Assembly: GCA_910583765.1 (NCBI GenBank)
Contig: CAJTYS010000045.1
Coordinates: 1 to 29,423 of the forward strand
DNA: 29,423 nt
DNA from: an uncultured Eubacteriales bacterium
GTDB lineage: Bacteria > Bacillota > Clostridia > Peptostreptococcales > Anaerovoracaceae
Direction of reading: 5' to 3'
Shown here: one piece after another, positions 1 to 6,969 of the stretch
Numbering within the stretch: the stretch's first letter is position 1
How the letters are laid out: each line of letters begins with the position of its first letter
Program-made: the position numbers and the translations under genes
The notes under the pieces: generated by a model
The model's input: the letters and a program-made list of their open reading frames with translations, nothing else
What the model was told of the DNA's origin: nothing
The model's database searches: none

Positions 1-1
1 G

Positions 2-52
2 GCTGCTCTGGACGAATCTCTGGCTGTTGTTAAAGATGAGTTCAAACTGTAA
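2..52 (+). CDS. 3' end of an unidentified protein (partial)
   Basis: The frame beginning at base 2 reads AALDESLAVVKDEFKL and then a TAA stop. It is followed about 27 bases later by a strong intrinsic terminator, so this is the end of a real transcription unit whose start lies outside the window. Sixteen residues are too few to assign a family, and I do not recognise the protein. Confidence 0.6.
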   Translation, partial: AALDESLAVVKDEFKL

Positions 53-79
53 GAACGTAATTTCATCATATTACCTTCG

Positions 80-109
80 GGGACCCGCAAAAAATTGTGG
101 GTCCCTTTT
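80..109 (+). terminator. Intrinsic terminator of the upstream gene
   Basis: A nine-base stem, GGGACCCGC (80-88) with GTGGGTCCC (97-105), includes one G-T wobble and an A/T-rich loop, and is followed by TTTT. It lies 27 bases after the stop at 52 and ends transcription of the gene entering from the left. Confidence 0.85.
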
Positions 110-134
110 CGTATATGACAGGCATGGGGATAAG

Positions 135-173
135 AAAAAACAGCAGCCATGCCTTAAAACCGGCTGGCTGCTG
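135..173 (-). terminator. Intrinsic terminator of the DUF134-NifX gene
   Basis: Read on the minus strand, CAGCAGCC (plus 166-173) pairs with GGCTGCTG (plus 141-148), with a smaller AGCC/GGC pairing in the loop, and a run of six T follows (plus 135-140). It sits 25 bases past the stop of the minus-strand gene ending at 198. Confidence 0.8.
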
Positions 174-197
174 CCATAGATTTCCATGCGTATGATT

Positions 198-968
198 TTA
201 TTTGTGAGCAGAGCAATCATGGTGGTGTCCGCACTGTCCATCTGCGTGTTCATGACCGTGGTGGTCACAATGCACGTCTGGATTATATGCCAGGTTTCCA
301 GCCAAGAACGCTTTTACAGCTTCATCAGCGTTCCCCGTGACACCTCCGTAAAGCGCGATGCCGGCCTGAGCCAGAGCGTTTTGCGCGCCGCCTCCAATGC
401 CGCCGCAGATCAGTGTGTCCACATCCAAACTAGTTAAAAAACCGGCGAGAGCGCCGTGCCCGCTGCCGCCTGTGCCTACGACTTCCTCCTTTGTGATCTG
501 CCCGTCTGCCGCATCGTAGATCTTGAACTGCTCCGTGTGGCCAAAATGCTGAAACACATTTCCATTTTCAAAAGTAACCGCGATTCTCATTTCATGAACT
601 CCTTTCATCGGTACGATTGATTTAAAGTCCGTACCGGCTGCTTTTCTGCAATTTTTTCGACAAAAACGGACCGCAGAGCCATCGCAAAGGCGATAGTGTC
701 CGCCAGCGATTAGGAAGGGCTTTCCATTCACAATGCTGTCTGCGATCTTTTCCCTGGCAGACTGATAGATCTCCGTCACAGTGGTTCTGGATATGTCCAT
801 CTGTTTGGCACATTGCTCATGAGTCAGGCGTTCCAGATCGATCAGCCGGATCACTTCATATTCGTCTACTGTAAGGACGATGGTGTGGCCGCAGGGGATC
901 CCTTCTGGGACAAAACGGTCATAAGCTGGTTCTGAGCAGATTCGTCTGCATCGGCTGGGTCTTGCCAT
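198..968 (-). CDS. DUF134 / NifX-like (dinitrogenase FeMo-cofactor biosynthesis) fusion protein with His-rich tail
   Basis: 256 aa. Residues 1 to about 105 match the DUF134 family, with the start MARPSRCRRIC, a central helix-turn-helix-like segment (LTHEQCAKQMDISRTTV) and the GHYRLC region. DUF134 proteins are presumed DNA-binding or metal-sensing. Residues 127 to about 220 match the NifX/NifB C-terminal family (MRIAVTFENG, HFGHTEQF, LICGGIGGGAQ), which in characterised members binds iron-sulfur or FeMo-cofactor precursors. The last 24 residues hold about ten His and three Cys, a likely metal-binding tail. The start at 968 is preceded by GGAGGGATTAAC, and a good promoter lies at 1003-1031; longer upstream reading is therefore untranslated. 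A strong internal ribosome binding site (AAAGGAG, plus 599-605) precedes the in-frame ATG at 590, so the NifX half may also be made alone. No nif gene is visible nearby, so a general metal or redox role is more likely than nitrogen fixation. Confidence 0.88.
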   Translation of the reverse strand: MARPSRCRRICSEPAYDRFVPEGIPCGHTIVLTVDEYEVIRLIDLERLTHEQCAKQMDISRTTVTEIYQSAREKIADSIVNGKPFLIAGGHYRLCDGSAVRFCRKNCRKAAGTDFKSIVPMKGVHEMRIAVTFENGNVFQHFGHTEQFKIYDAADGQITKEEVVGTGGSGHGALAGFLTSLDVDTLICGGIGGGAQNALAQAGIALYGGVTGNADEAVKAFLAGNLAYNPDVHCDHHGHEHADGQCGHHHDCSAHK

Positions 969-1002
969 GTTAATCCCTCCATTTCCGTCATATGTCGAAA
1001 AC

Positions 1003-1031
1003 ATTATACCGCAGCTGCAAGGGAAAAGCAA
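1003..1031 (-). promoter_or_regulatory. SigA-type promoter for the DUF134-NifX gene
   Basis: On the minus strand, TTGCTT (plus 1026-1031) and a perfect TATAAT (plus 1003-1008) are separated by 17 bases. The predicted transcript starts near 996, about 28 bases ahead of the chosen ATG at 968. Confidence 0.7.
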
Positions 1032-1090
1032 GCTGTTATGAAATTTGCTTTGTATTTTTTTAATTCTTTTTGTGGAAATAAATGAATGCA

Positions 1091-1465
1091 TCAATAGTGA
1101 TCGCATTTCTGGCAATGGACCATCGTGTTTTCCAGGTCTTCTTTATAGAAAATGCCTGCCCATTTGCAGATGCTCTGCAGGATGGGGACAACGGAGAGGC
1201 CTTTTTCAGATAAAGAATACTCTACTCGGGGCGGGATCTCGTCATAGGACTTTCGCGACACAATGTCATTTGTGATCAGATCCTTGAGAGCAGCAGCCAA
1301 TACAGCATCTGTGATATTTCCCATTTCTTTGCGAAGTTCACTGTACCGTAAAATGTTTTTTGAGGCCAGCACGCAGATGATCCTGGAATTCCACTTACCG
1401 CCGAAAATTTCAAGGCCGTATTCTAACGGGCAGCGGATGTCCTTTTTTAATTTTCTCTGATACAT
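1091..1465 (-). CDS. HxlR family transcriptional regulator
   Basis: 124 aa, the usual size of a single-domain HxlR winged-helix regulator. The family signatures are all present: CPLEYGLEIFGGKW near the N-terminus, the recognition helix region RYSELRKEMGNITDAVLAAALKDL, and the wing PPRVEYSLSEKG. HxlR proteins usually sense electrophiles or redox stress and control a divergent neighbour. The start has AGGAGGG seven bases upstream. It is divergent from the flavoprotein-like gene at 1639, and an imperfect inverted repeat lies between them. Cys residues cluster at the C-terminus (HCQKC), and one lies near the N-terminus (RCPLEY), where HxlR sensors such as YodB and HypR carry their reactive Cys. 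The inducer cannot be told from the sequence. Confidence 0.92.
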   Translation of the reverse strand: MYQRKLKKDIRCPLEYGLEIFGGKWNSRIICVLASKNILRYSELRKEMGNITDAVLAAALKDLITNDIVSRKSYDEIPPRVEYSLSEKGLSVVPILQSICKWAGIFYKEDLENTMVHCQKCDHY

Positions 1466-1540
1466 GTTTCCCTCCTGTTCGCGTTGTTGCTTTTATTATA
1501 AAACGTATTCCCGTGTGATGGAAGTTGCTATGAAATTTAA

Positions 1541-1561
1541 TAGTGACTCATAAATTGACTA
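1541..1561. promoter_or_regulatory. Candidate HxlR operator between divergent genes
   Basis: TAGTGA (1541-1546) and TGACTA (1556-1561) form an inverted repeat with one mismatch around a nine-base centre. It lies between a minus-strand -10 box (ATTATA on plus, 1495-1500) and a plus-strand TATAAT (1590-1595). A regulator bound here could act on both promoters. This is inference from symmetry and position only. Confidence 0.3.
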
Positions 1562-1638
1562 ACATCTTCCTTTTTCAGAGTAATTTGTCTATAATTCATA
1601 TCAGTTCAATCAAATGATATGAAATGGAGGAACGAGTC

Positions 1639-2031
1639 ATGAAAATGAATGAAAATGTAGTGAAACTCTTGAAAACGCAAATGTGGTATTTGGCCACTTA
1701 TTCAGATGAGCCTAATGCGGTTCCAGTGGCGTTCAAGGATGTGACTGAAGATGGGAAGTTGATTGTTGGCGATGTGTTTTTAGAAACCACATTGCGAAAC
1801 ATCGAAGCTAATGGGAAAATCGCTGTTTCTGTGTCAAATCCTGAGAATTTGGAAGGTTATCAAATCAAAGGGACTGCCCGGCATATTACAGAGGGCCCTG
1901 TGGTTGACACTTTCAAAAAGATGGTGGAAGAGATGTTTGAAGGCGCGGCCACAGCAAAAGGAGCGCTGGTTATCACGCCTGAGAAAGTGATCGTCACAAC
2001 TCCTGGCGAAGATAATAAGAAGGAGCTTTAA
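1639..2031 (+). CDS. Pyridoxamine 5'-phosphate oxidase-like / flavin-binding split-barrel protein
   Basis: 130 aa. The sequence is that of a small FMN-binding split-barrel protein of the PNPOx-like superfamily: a strand YLATYSDEPNAVPV, then DGKLIVGDVFLETTLRNIEANGKIAVSV, then the strand GYQIKGTARHITEG. Members bind FMN, F420 or heme and act in redox or detoxification reactions; the substrate cannot be read here. I chose the ATG at 1639 rather than the in-frame ATG at 1624 because TGGAGG (1625-1630) lies eight bases upstream of 1639. A TATAAT at 1590-1595 probably belongs to its promoter. It is divergent from the HxlR regulator, a common arrangement, and is likely its target. Confidence 0.85.
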   Translation: MKMNENVVKLLKTQMWYLATYSDEPNAVPVAFKDVTEDGKLIVGDVFLETTLRNIEANGKIAVSVSNPENLEGYQIKGTARHITEGPVVDTFKKMVEEMFEGAATAKGALVITPEKVIVTTPGEDNKKEL

Positions 2032-2110
2032 AAATGTGTTAGGGTAGGAGATGAGAGGATGCCTGGAACGTGATATTTCTGCGGAACAGCAAGCAGATGC
2101 GCAGAAAAGT

Positions 2111-2145
2111 AAAAATCCCCACTGCGACCCATGTGGGGATTTTTT
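2111..2145. terminator. Bidirectional intrinsic terminator
   Basis: A perfect 12-base inverted repeat, AAAAATCCCCAC (2111-2122) with GTGGGGATTTTT (2133-2144), has A and T tracts on both sides. It can end the plus-strand flavoprotein transcript and the minus-strand TetR transcript arriving from the other side. Confidence 0.85.
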
Positions 2146-2151
2146 GGCCGT

Positions 2152-2344
2152 TAAACGGCAAAGTCTTTTCATTGATCCTGTCAAGGGTTGTAGGCGTGAG
2201 GCGGATACCATACAAGGCATGATAGGTATAAATTGGATCATAAATTCTAAGCTTGCTGATTGTAGTAATCTGGCTGACAAGAGCCGCGCTGCCTGATTTC
2301 ATTTTTAAAACTTCTTTTCTTAACGATTCCAGTTTATTGCTCCG
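2152..2344 (-). pseudogene. C-terminal remnant of a MazF/PemK-family toxin gene
   Basis: On the minus strand the codons directly after the TetR stop read RSNKLESLRKEVLKMKSGSA and go on with LVSQITTISKLRIYDP and LTPTTLDRINEKTL. This matches the C-terminal half of PemK/MazF-type endoribonuclease toxins (the 'SQI.TI.K.R..' core strand and the final helix). The N-terminal half with the RNA-binding and catalytic segment is missing, and the end reads on into the terminator region, which suggests loss of the original stop. No ribosome binding site fits the internal ATG at 2302. No antitoxin is visible. It is best read as a dead fragment, though a short peptide of up to 87 residues could in principle be made. 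Confidence 0.55.
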
Positions 2345-2920
2345 TTATTCCAAAAATCGTGCCCCGCTCATGACCATTTCCACAGCCAAGGCAGCCATTT
2401 CTTCCGGTTCTTCCCGCATCCCGGTATCCAGCCACTTTTGGATCAAACCCAGATGGCCGCCGACCACAAAGGCGGAAAACCATTCAAATTTATTTGGATC
2501 CGTGTTTTCGTATTTTGTTTTCAAAGAATGCAGGCATTTGCCCTGGACCATGGCCTTCATCTTTTCCACAAAGGCCATGTCCCCGTTTTTTCCAAGAAAG
2601 GCAGCGCATAGATCCGCATTTTCCGCTAGGTAGGCATAAATCTCCACAAACAGAGGAAAGGGCGATTCCAGCATGACATGGTCTAGCTTCGCGGCGAAGA
2701 TCTGCTGGAATTCTTCCATAATGTCCATCTCGATCTTTTCTACCATGTCGTAAATGTCTTTATAATGAAGATAAAAAGTGCCTCGGTTCATGTCCACCAA
2801 TTCCGTCAGTTCTTTGACTGTGATTTCCTTGACGCTTTTTTGCAGCATCAGCTTTGCCAGACCCTGACGCAGCTGGTGCCTGGTCTTCCGCACGCGGCGG
2901 TCTTGCTTTTTTTCTTTCAA
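2345..2920 (-). CDS. TetR/AcrR family transcriptional repressor
   Basis: 191 aa from a TTG start at 2920. The N-terminal TetR DNA-binding domain is clear: RKTRHQLRQGLAKLM, then the helix-turn-helix VKELTELVDMNRGTFYLHYK and DIYDMVEKIE. The C-terminal ligand-binding region resembles the TetR_C_7/DhaS-like subgroup (AFVVGGHLGLIQKWLDTGM). The TTG start is chosen because AAAGGAGG lies five bases upstream and the length is then normal for the family; upstream in-frame codons have no ribosome binding site. It is divergent from the MMPL exporter operon and probably represses it, being relieved by a transported compound. Its stop codon directly abuts a toxin-gene remnant in the same frame. Confidence 0.9.
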   Translation of the reverse strand: MKEKKQDRRVRKTRHQLRQGLAKLMLQKSVKEITVKELTELVDMNRGTFYLHYKDIYDMVEKIEMDIMEEFQQIFAAKLDHVMLESPFPLFVEIYAYLAENADLCAAFLGKNGDMAFVEKMKAMVQGKCLHSLKTKYENTDPNKFEWFSAFVVGGHLGLIQKWLDTGMREEPEEMAALAVEMVMSGARFLE

Positions 2921-3054
2921 AATGGCCTCCTTTGACAAAACGAAGTCAGTTTCGCCGTATTTTCTGCCAGCAATAAATTTTGTTGCTATCGCAGGAATAG
3001 ATATAGGGATATTCCTAGATAATAGACAGACTATAGAGAATTTGTTGATTATCA

Positions 3055-3137
3055 AACACTCATTTCATTCATTGATGATTGAAAAAACTCGCAGTTTCAT
3101 TATAATAGAACATATGATAAAAATCAACAGAGTGTTC
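3055..3137. promoter_or_regulatory. Candidate TetR-binding inverted repeat around the exporter promoter
   Basis: AACACTC (3055-3061) and GAGTGTT (3131-3137) are exact inverted copies that bracket the promoter at 3079-3106. The spacing is large for one dimer site, so these could be two half-sites or chance. The assignment rests on position between the divergent regulator and its likely target. Confidence 0.2.
3079..3106 (+). promoter_or_regulatory. Promoter of the MMPL exporter operon
   Basis: TTGAAA (3079-3084) and a perfect TATAAT (3101-3106) are 16 bases apart. Transcription would begin near 3113, leaving a leader of about 135 bases before the ATG at 3249. The leader holds a short GC-rich palindrome (CCTGC and GCAGG, near 3157-3170). 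Confidence 0.65.
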
Positions 3138-3248
3138 ATTATTATTACTGCCAGTGCCTGCGCCGGCAGGCTTGCTGGGTGGGCCATGATGTCTGGCAGG
3201 GCGAAATGTGAGCCTGCGATAAAAGTCAAATAGGGGAGAAGGGGAAGG

Positions 3249-5321
3249 ATGGAACGATTATTTCATGTGATTTTAAACCATAAAAAAACAGTTGCCGTGG
3301 TTTTTGCGCTTTGTGCGGCAGCGGGCGCTGTGCTTTCTTTGGGGGTCAAGGTAAATTATACATTTGCGGATTATCTTCCCGAGGACACGCCCTCCACCAT
3401 CGCTTTGGACACGATGAACGAGGAATTCGGAAGCGGCGCTCCCAATGCCAGATTGATGATTGATCATATGACCATACCAGAGGCATTGGCTATGAAGCGT
3501 ACTATTCAGGATTTGGACGGCGTGATGGATATCACATGGCTGGACGACGCAGCGGATGTCAACGGACCGCTAGAGCTAATCAAGCCAGAAGTGATGGAGG
3601 AATATTACAAGGACGGCAAGGCTTGTTTTTCTCTGACCATTGATTCTGATCGAATCCTGGCCACCGTGGAAGCGGTCAGAGATGCGGCAGGGGAGGATGC
3701 GGTCATGGCGGGAGCCGCAGTGGACACAGCCACCGCCACGGCCACAACCAGCACAGAGGTGGGGAAGATCATGGCCCTGGTCATTCCTTTATGTTTCGTG
3801 ATTTTGCTCCTAACCACCACATCCTGGTTTGAGCCAGTGCTGTTCATGGTCACTATCGGAGCGGCGATCCTCATCAACATGGGAACGAACCTTTTGTTTG
3901 GAGAGATTTCCTTCGTCACCCGTGCGGCTTGCAGCATTTTGCAGCTGGCGGTTTCCATGGACTATTCCATCTTTTTGCTCCATCGGTTTTCTGCTTATCG
4001 ATCAGAAGGCATGGAGGTGCGCGATGCCATGATCAAAGCCATCAAGAAATCGTTTTTTACCATAACTGCCAGCGGCTTGACTACGGTCATCGGGTTCGCG
4101 GCCCTGATCTTGATGGAGTTTCGCATTGGGCCGGACATGGGGATGGTCATGGCCAAGGCTATCGCGTTGTCTATGATTTCCGTGCTGGTACTGCTACCAG
4201 TGCTGGCGCTCATGAGCTACAAGGTCATCGACAAGACTCAGCACAAACGGCTGCTGCCTGAATTCGGGGGATTCGCCAAATTCGTGCTGAAAGCCCGGGC
4301 TCCGGCAGTCATTTTGTTTCTAGTCATCATGGCTCCGGCTTTTCTCGCACAGGGCAGCAACGACTTTCGATATGGGGCAGGTGAGATTTTCTGGCCAGGG
4401 ACCGACGCTTACGCAGAGCGGGCGCAGGTGGAAAGGGACTTTGGGAGAACGAACCAGCTGGTGCTGATGGTGCCAAAAGGCGACACAGCGAAAGAGCAGA
4501 GGCTGAGCCAGGAGATCCATCAGATTCCCCAAGTCACCAACGTCTTGTCCTATGTGGACATAGCAGGGCCGGAAGTGCCGCTGGAATATGTGGATGAAGA
4601 GACCCTGAGCAAGCTGATTTCCCCGAACTACAGCCGCATGGTCATCAGCATCAGCACAAAGCAGGAGAGCCATGACGCGTTCAAAACCGTGGAAAAACTG
4701 CGAAAGCTGGGACAGGCGCATTATGGAGACGCCTATCTGCTGGCAGGAGAAAGCGCCACTACATATGATATGAAAGACGTGACCACTAGAGACATGACCA
4801 GGGTTAATCAGATCGCTATTTGTGCGATTTTCCTGATCTTGCTTTTGACCATGCGTTCCCTGTCCATACCAGTGATCCTAGTGCTGATCATCGAAACCTC
4901 CATATGGGTGAACCTTTCGGTGCCTTATTTCGCGGGAAAAAGCCTGCAGTATATCGGATATCTGATCATCAGCGCCATACAATTGGGGGCGACTGTGGAC
5001 TATGCGATCTTGATGGCAGGCAGATATCTGGAAGAACGAAGAAGTCTTCAAAAAGATCAGGCAGTCATCCAGACCGTGAAGCAGACGGCCTTGTCCATTC
5101 TTACCTCTGCTTCGATTCTGACATTGGGCGGGGCCATGTTGGGAGCGCTTTCCACAAACGGAGTGTTAAAAGAGCTGGGAACGCTGGTGGGACGAGGCGC
5201 AGTTTTGTCAGCAGCGTTTGTGCTGCTGGTGCTGCCAGGCGTGCTGTATTTGTTTGATAAATGGATTGCCAGGACAACGTGGAAATCAAACTTTGTGAAG
5301 GAGGAAAAACGACATGGTTAG
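3249..5321 (+). CDS. MMPL/RND family transporter
   Basis: 690 aa, an inner-membrane RND-superfamily exporter of the MMPL/YdfJ type. There are two tandem halves, each with one transmembrane helix, a large extracytoplasmic loop (about residues 33-170 and 370-515) and a five-helix bundle. The RND relay motif occurs in both halves: AVSMDYSIFLLHRF near residue 234 and QLGATVDYAILMAGRY near 578, with the Asp that couples transport to the proton gradient. Such transporters move lipids, peptides or hydrophobic drugs out of the membrane; the substrate is not evident. GGGGAAGG precedes the ATG. The downstream YhgE-like gene overlaps it by eight bases, so the two are translationally coupled and probably work together. 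The divergent TetR protein is the likely regulator. Confidence 0.93.
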   Translation: MERLFHVILNHKKTVAVVFALCAAAGAVLSLGVKVNYTFADYLPEDTPSTIALDTMNEEFGSGAPNARLMIDHMTIPEALAMKRTIQDLDGVMDITWLDDAADVNGPLELIKPEVMEEYYKDGKACFSLTIDSDRILATVEAVRDAAGEDAVMAGAAVDTATATATTSTEVGKIMALVIPLCFVILLLTTTSWFEPVLFMVTIGAAILINMGTNLLFGEISFVTRAACSILQLAVSMDYSIFLLHRFSAYRSEGMEVRDAMIKAIKKSFFTITASGLTTVIGFAALILMEFRIGPDMGMVMAKAIALSMISVLVLLPVLALMSYKVIDKTQHKRLLPEFGGFAKFVLKARAPAVILFLVIMAPAFLAQGSNDFRYGAGEIFWPGTDAYAERAQVERDFGRTNQLVLMVPKGDTAKEQRLSQEIHQIPQVTNVLSYVDIAGPEVPLEYVDEETLSKLISPNYSRMVISISTKQESHDAFKTVEKLRKLGQAHYGDAYLLAGESATTYDMKDVTTRDMTRVNQIAICAIFLILLLTMRSLSIPVILVLIIETSIWVNLSVPYFAGKSLQYIGYLIISAIQLGATVDYAILMAGRYLEERRSLQKDQAVIQTVKQTALSILTSASILTLGGAMLGALSTNGVLKELGTLVGRGAVLSAAFVLLVLPGVLYLFDKWIARTTWKSNFVKEEKRHG

Positions 5322-6909
5322 AAAAGGCATCGCAGTCTTGCTGGCTGTGCTGACAGCGCTTTGCGGCGCGGCTTCGGCTTTTGGTCTGGCAGGGCCTTCG
5401 GAAAAAGAGGAAGTGGTCTACGGAAATCTAGGAAGGGATGGAAACACAGAGAAAATCTATGTGGTGAACCTGTTTCAAAAGCAGAAAAACATCGTGGACT
5501 ATGGGGATTATGAGTCTGTGCGCAACATGACTTCCCTGGACAAGATTACGCAAAAAGGTGACAAAATCACCTTGAACACGGAGGATGAAACCGTGTATTA
5601 TCAGGGGGAAGTGAAGAACGGACAGCTGCCGTGGGACATCCGAATCGCTTATTACTTGAACGGAAGGAAAGCGCGGCCAGAGACATTGGCTGGCAATTCC
5701 GGAGATCTGGAAATACGGATAGATGTGGAGGAAAACCAAGATGCTGATTCTGATTTCTTTGAAAACTACGCGCTCCAGGTCACAGCGGCGCTGGACATGG
5801 AAACGTGCGAAAACATAGAGGCGCCTGGCGCGACGGCAGCTAACGCGGGCGGCAGCAAGCAGCTGACATGGACGCTGCTGCCAGGGACGGAAAAGAGATT
5901 GACCCTGACTGCCAAAGTGAAGGATTTTGAAATGGACAGCATTTCTTTCAATGGCGTGCGCATGGAAATGGACGTGGATGTGGACAGCTCCCAGATGACA
6001 GAAAAGTTTGACCAGCTGGCAAACGCGGCAGCTGCCATTGATTCAGGCGCAAAGAAACTTTCTTCCGGTGCGGCGTCTCTTGCCAAGGGGACAAAGGACA
6101 TGAAAGAAGGCGTGGATTCCGCAGCAAAAAAAGTAGAAAAATCAGAAAAAAAGCTGAAAGCAGCCAGCAAGCTAGGGCCTGCGTCCCAGGAAGTGAAAAA
6201 CGCCGCGGGCAATCTTTCCACCGGAATCGGTCAGATCAAAGAAGCGGCGACTTATCAGGCTTTCAAGCAGCAGATGGCGGCCAATGGGCTGGATCTAGAC
6301 GCGCTCCAGGCAGGGAACAGGGAAATGCTGTCCACGCTCCAAAGTCTGGAACAAGTCATTCCAGCCCAGTATCAAGGGCAAGTGGCCAAGGCAAAACAGC
6401 TGCTCCAAGGAAACCTCAGCGCAGTCAGCGGCATGGAGCAATATCTCCAAGGCCTGGCGGCAAGCGTGGCACAGGCTGAAAGCGGCTCCCGAGCTTTTTC
6501 TGAGAATTATGGGGAATTTGACAAGGCTATCCAGAATCTGGTGGATCAAATGGAAGATTTGGATTTCTCCGCTATCAATCAATTGACTGATGGCGCGGAG
6601 GCTTTGGCAGCAGGCAGCGCGCAGTTGGAAAAAGGCGGAGAGACCCTAGCAGGCGCGACTGGGAAACTGCAGGGGAAAACCGCGGGCATGGGAGCGGAAG
6701 CAGAGCAGACCATCCATGACATGCTGTCGGAGCTGACAGGCGGCAGCAGCCAAGTGAGCTCCTTTGTTTCTCCGAAGAACACGAATGTAAAAGGCGTGCA
6801 ATTCATCATTAAAACTAAACCCATCGAGATCCCAGAATCAGAGCCACCAAAGGAATCCCAGGAAGCGGAACTGAGTTTGTGGCAGAAATTTCTGGCCCTG
6901 TTCCAATGA
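5314..6909 (+). CDS. YhgE/Pip-like extracytoplasmic coiled-coil protein, partner of the MMPL transporter
   Basis: 531 aa. A Sec signal peptide is clear (residues 1 to about 24, hydrophobic GIAVLLAVLTALCGAASAFG). It is followed by a beta-rich domain (to about residue 220) and long Ala-rich helical segments with the SGA-x-x-L-x-x-G repeats typical of YhgE/Pip proteins (IDSGAKKLSSGAASLAKGTK near 240; LTDGAEALAAGSAQLEKGG near 425). Full YhgE/Pip proteins carry a C-terminal membrane permease; here there is none, and the protein ends in an amphipathic segment, LSLWQKFLALFQ. The gene begins inside the end of the transporter gene with AAGGAGG upstream. I infer that it is a surface or periplasm-like adaptor for the exporter. 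No intrinsic terminator is obvious after it; the next gene has its own promoter. Confidence 0.82.
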   Translation: MVRKGIAVLLAVLTALCGAASAFGLAGPSEKEEVVYGNLGRDGNTEKIYVVNLFQKQKNIVDYGDYESVRNMTSLDKITQKGDKITLNTEDETVYYQGEVKNGQLPWDIRIAYYLNGRKARPETLAGNSGDLEIRIDVEENQDADSDFFENYALQVTAALDMETCENIEAPGATAANAGGSKQLTWTLLPGTEKRLTLTAKVKDFEMDSISFNGVRMEMDVDVDSSQMTEKFDQLANAAAAIDSGAKKLSSGAASLAKGTKDMKEGVDSAAKKVEKSEKKLKAASKLGPASQEVKNAAGNLSTGIGQIKEAATYQAFKQQMAANGLDLDALQAGNREMLSTLQSLEQVIPAQYQGQVAKAKQLLQGNLSAVSGMEQYLQGLAASVAQAESGSRAFSENYGEFDKAIQNLVDQMEDLDFSAINQLTDGAEALAAGSAQLEKGGETLAGATGKLQGKTAGMGAEAEQTIHDMLSELTGGSSQVSSFVSPKNTNVKGVQFIIKTKPIEIPESEPPKESQEAELSLWQKFLALFQ

Positions 6910-6916
6910 GACTGCG

Positions 6917-6945
6917 TTGACAAATGTTAGAAAAAACGATAAAGT
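6917..6945 (+). promoter_or_regulatory. SigA-type promoter of the MetH-activation-like gene
   Basis: TTGACA (6917-6922) and TAAAGT (6940-6945) are 17 bases apart, just past the stop of the preceding gene. The start of transcription would be near 6952, giving a leader of fewer than 20 bases before the ATG at 6970. Confidence 0.6.
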
Positions 6946-6969
6946 GGTAGAAAAATCAGACAGGAGCGC

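Noticed and set aside
1555..1595. TTGACT (1555-1560) and TATAAT (1590-1595) as a promoter pair
   Set aside because: The spacing is 29 bases, far too long; only the -10 box is kept as plausible.
1834..2280. A 148-codon minus-strand frame over the flavoprotein gene
   Set aside because: It overlaps a clear PNPOx-like gene and has no recognisable domain.
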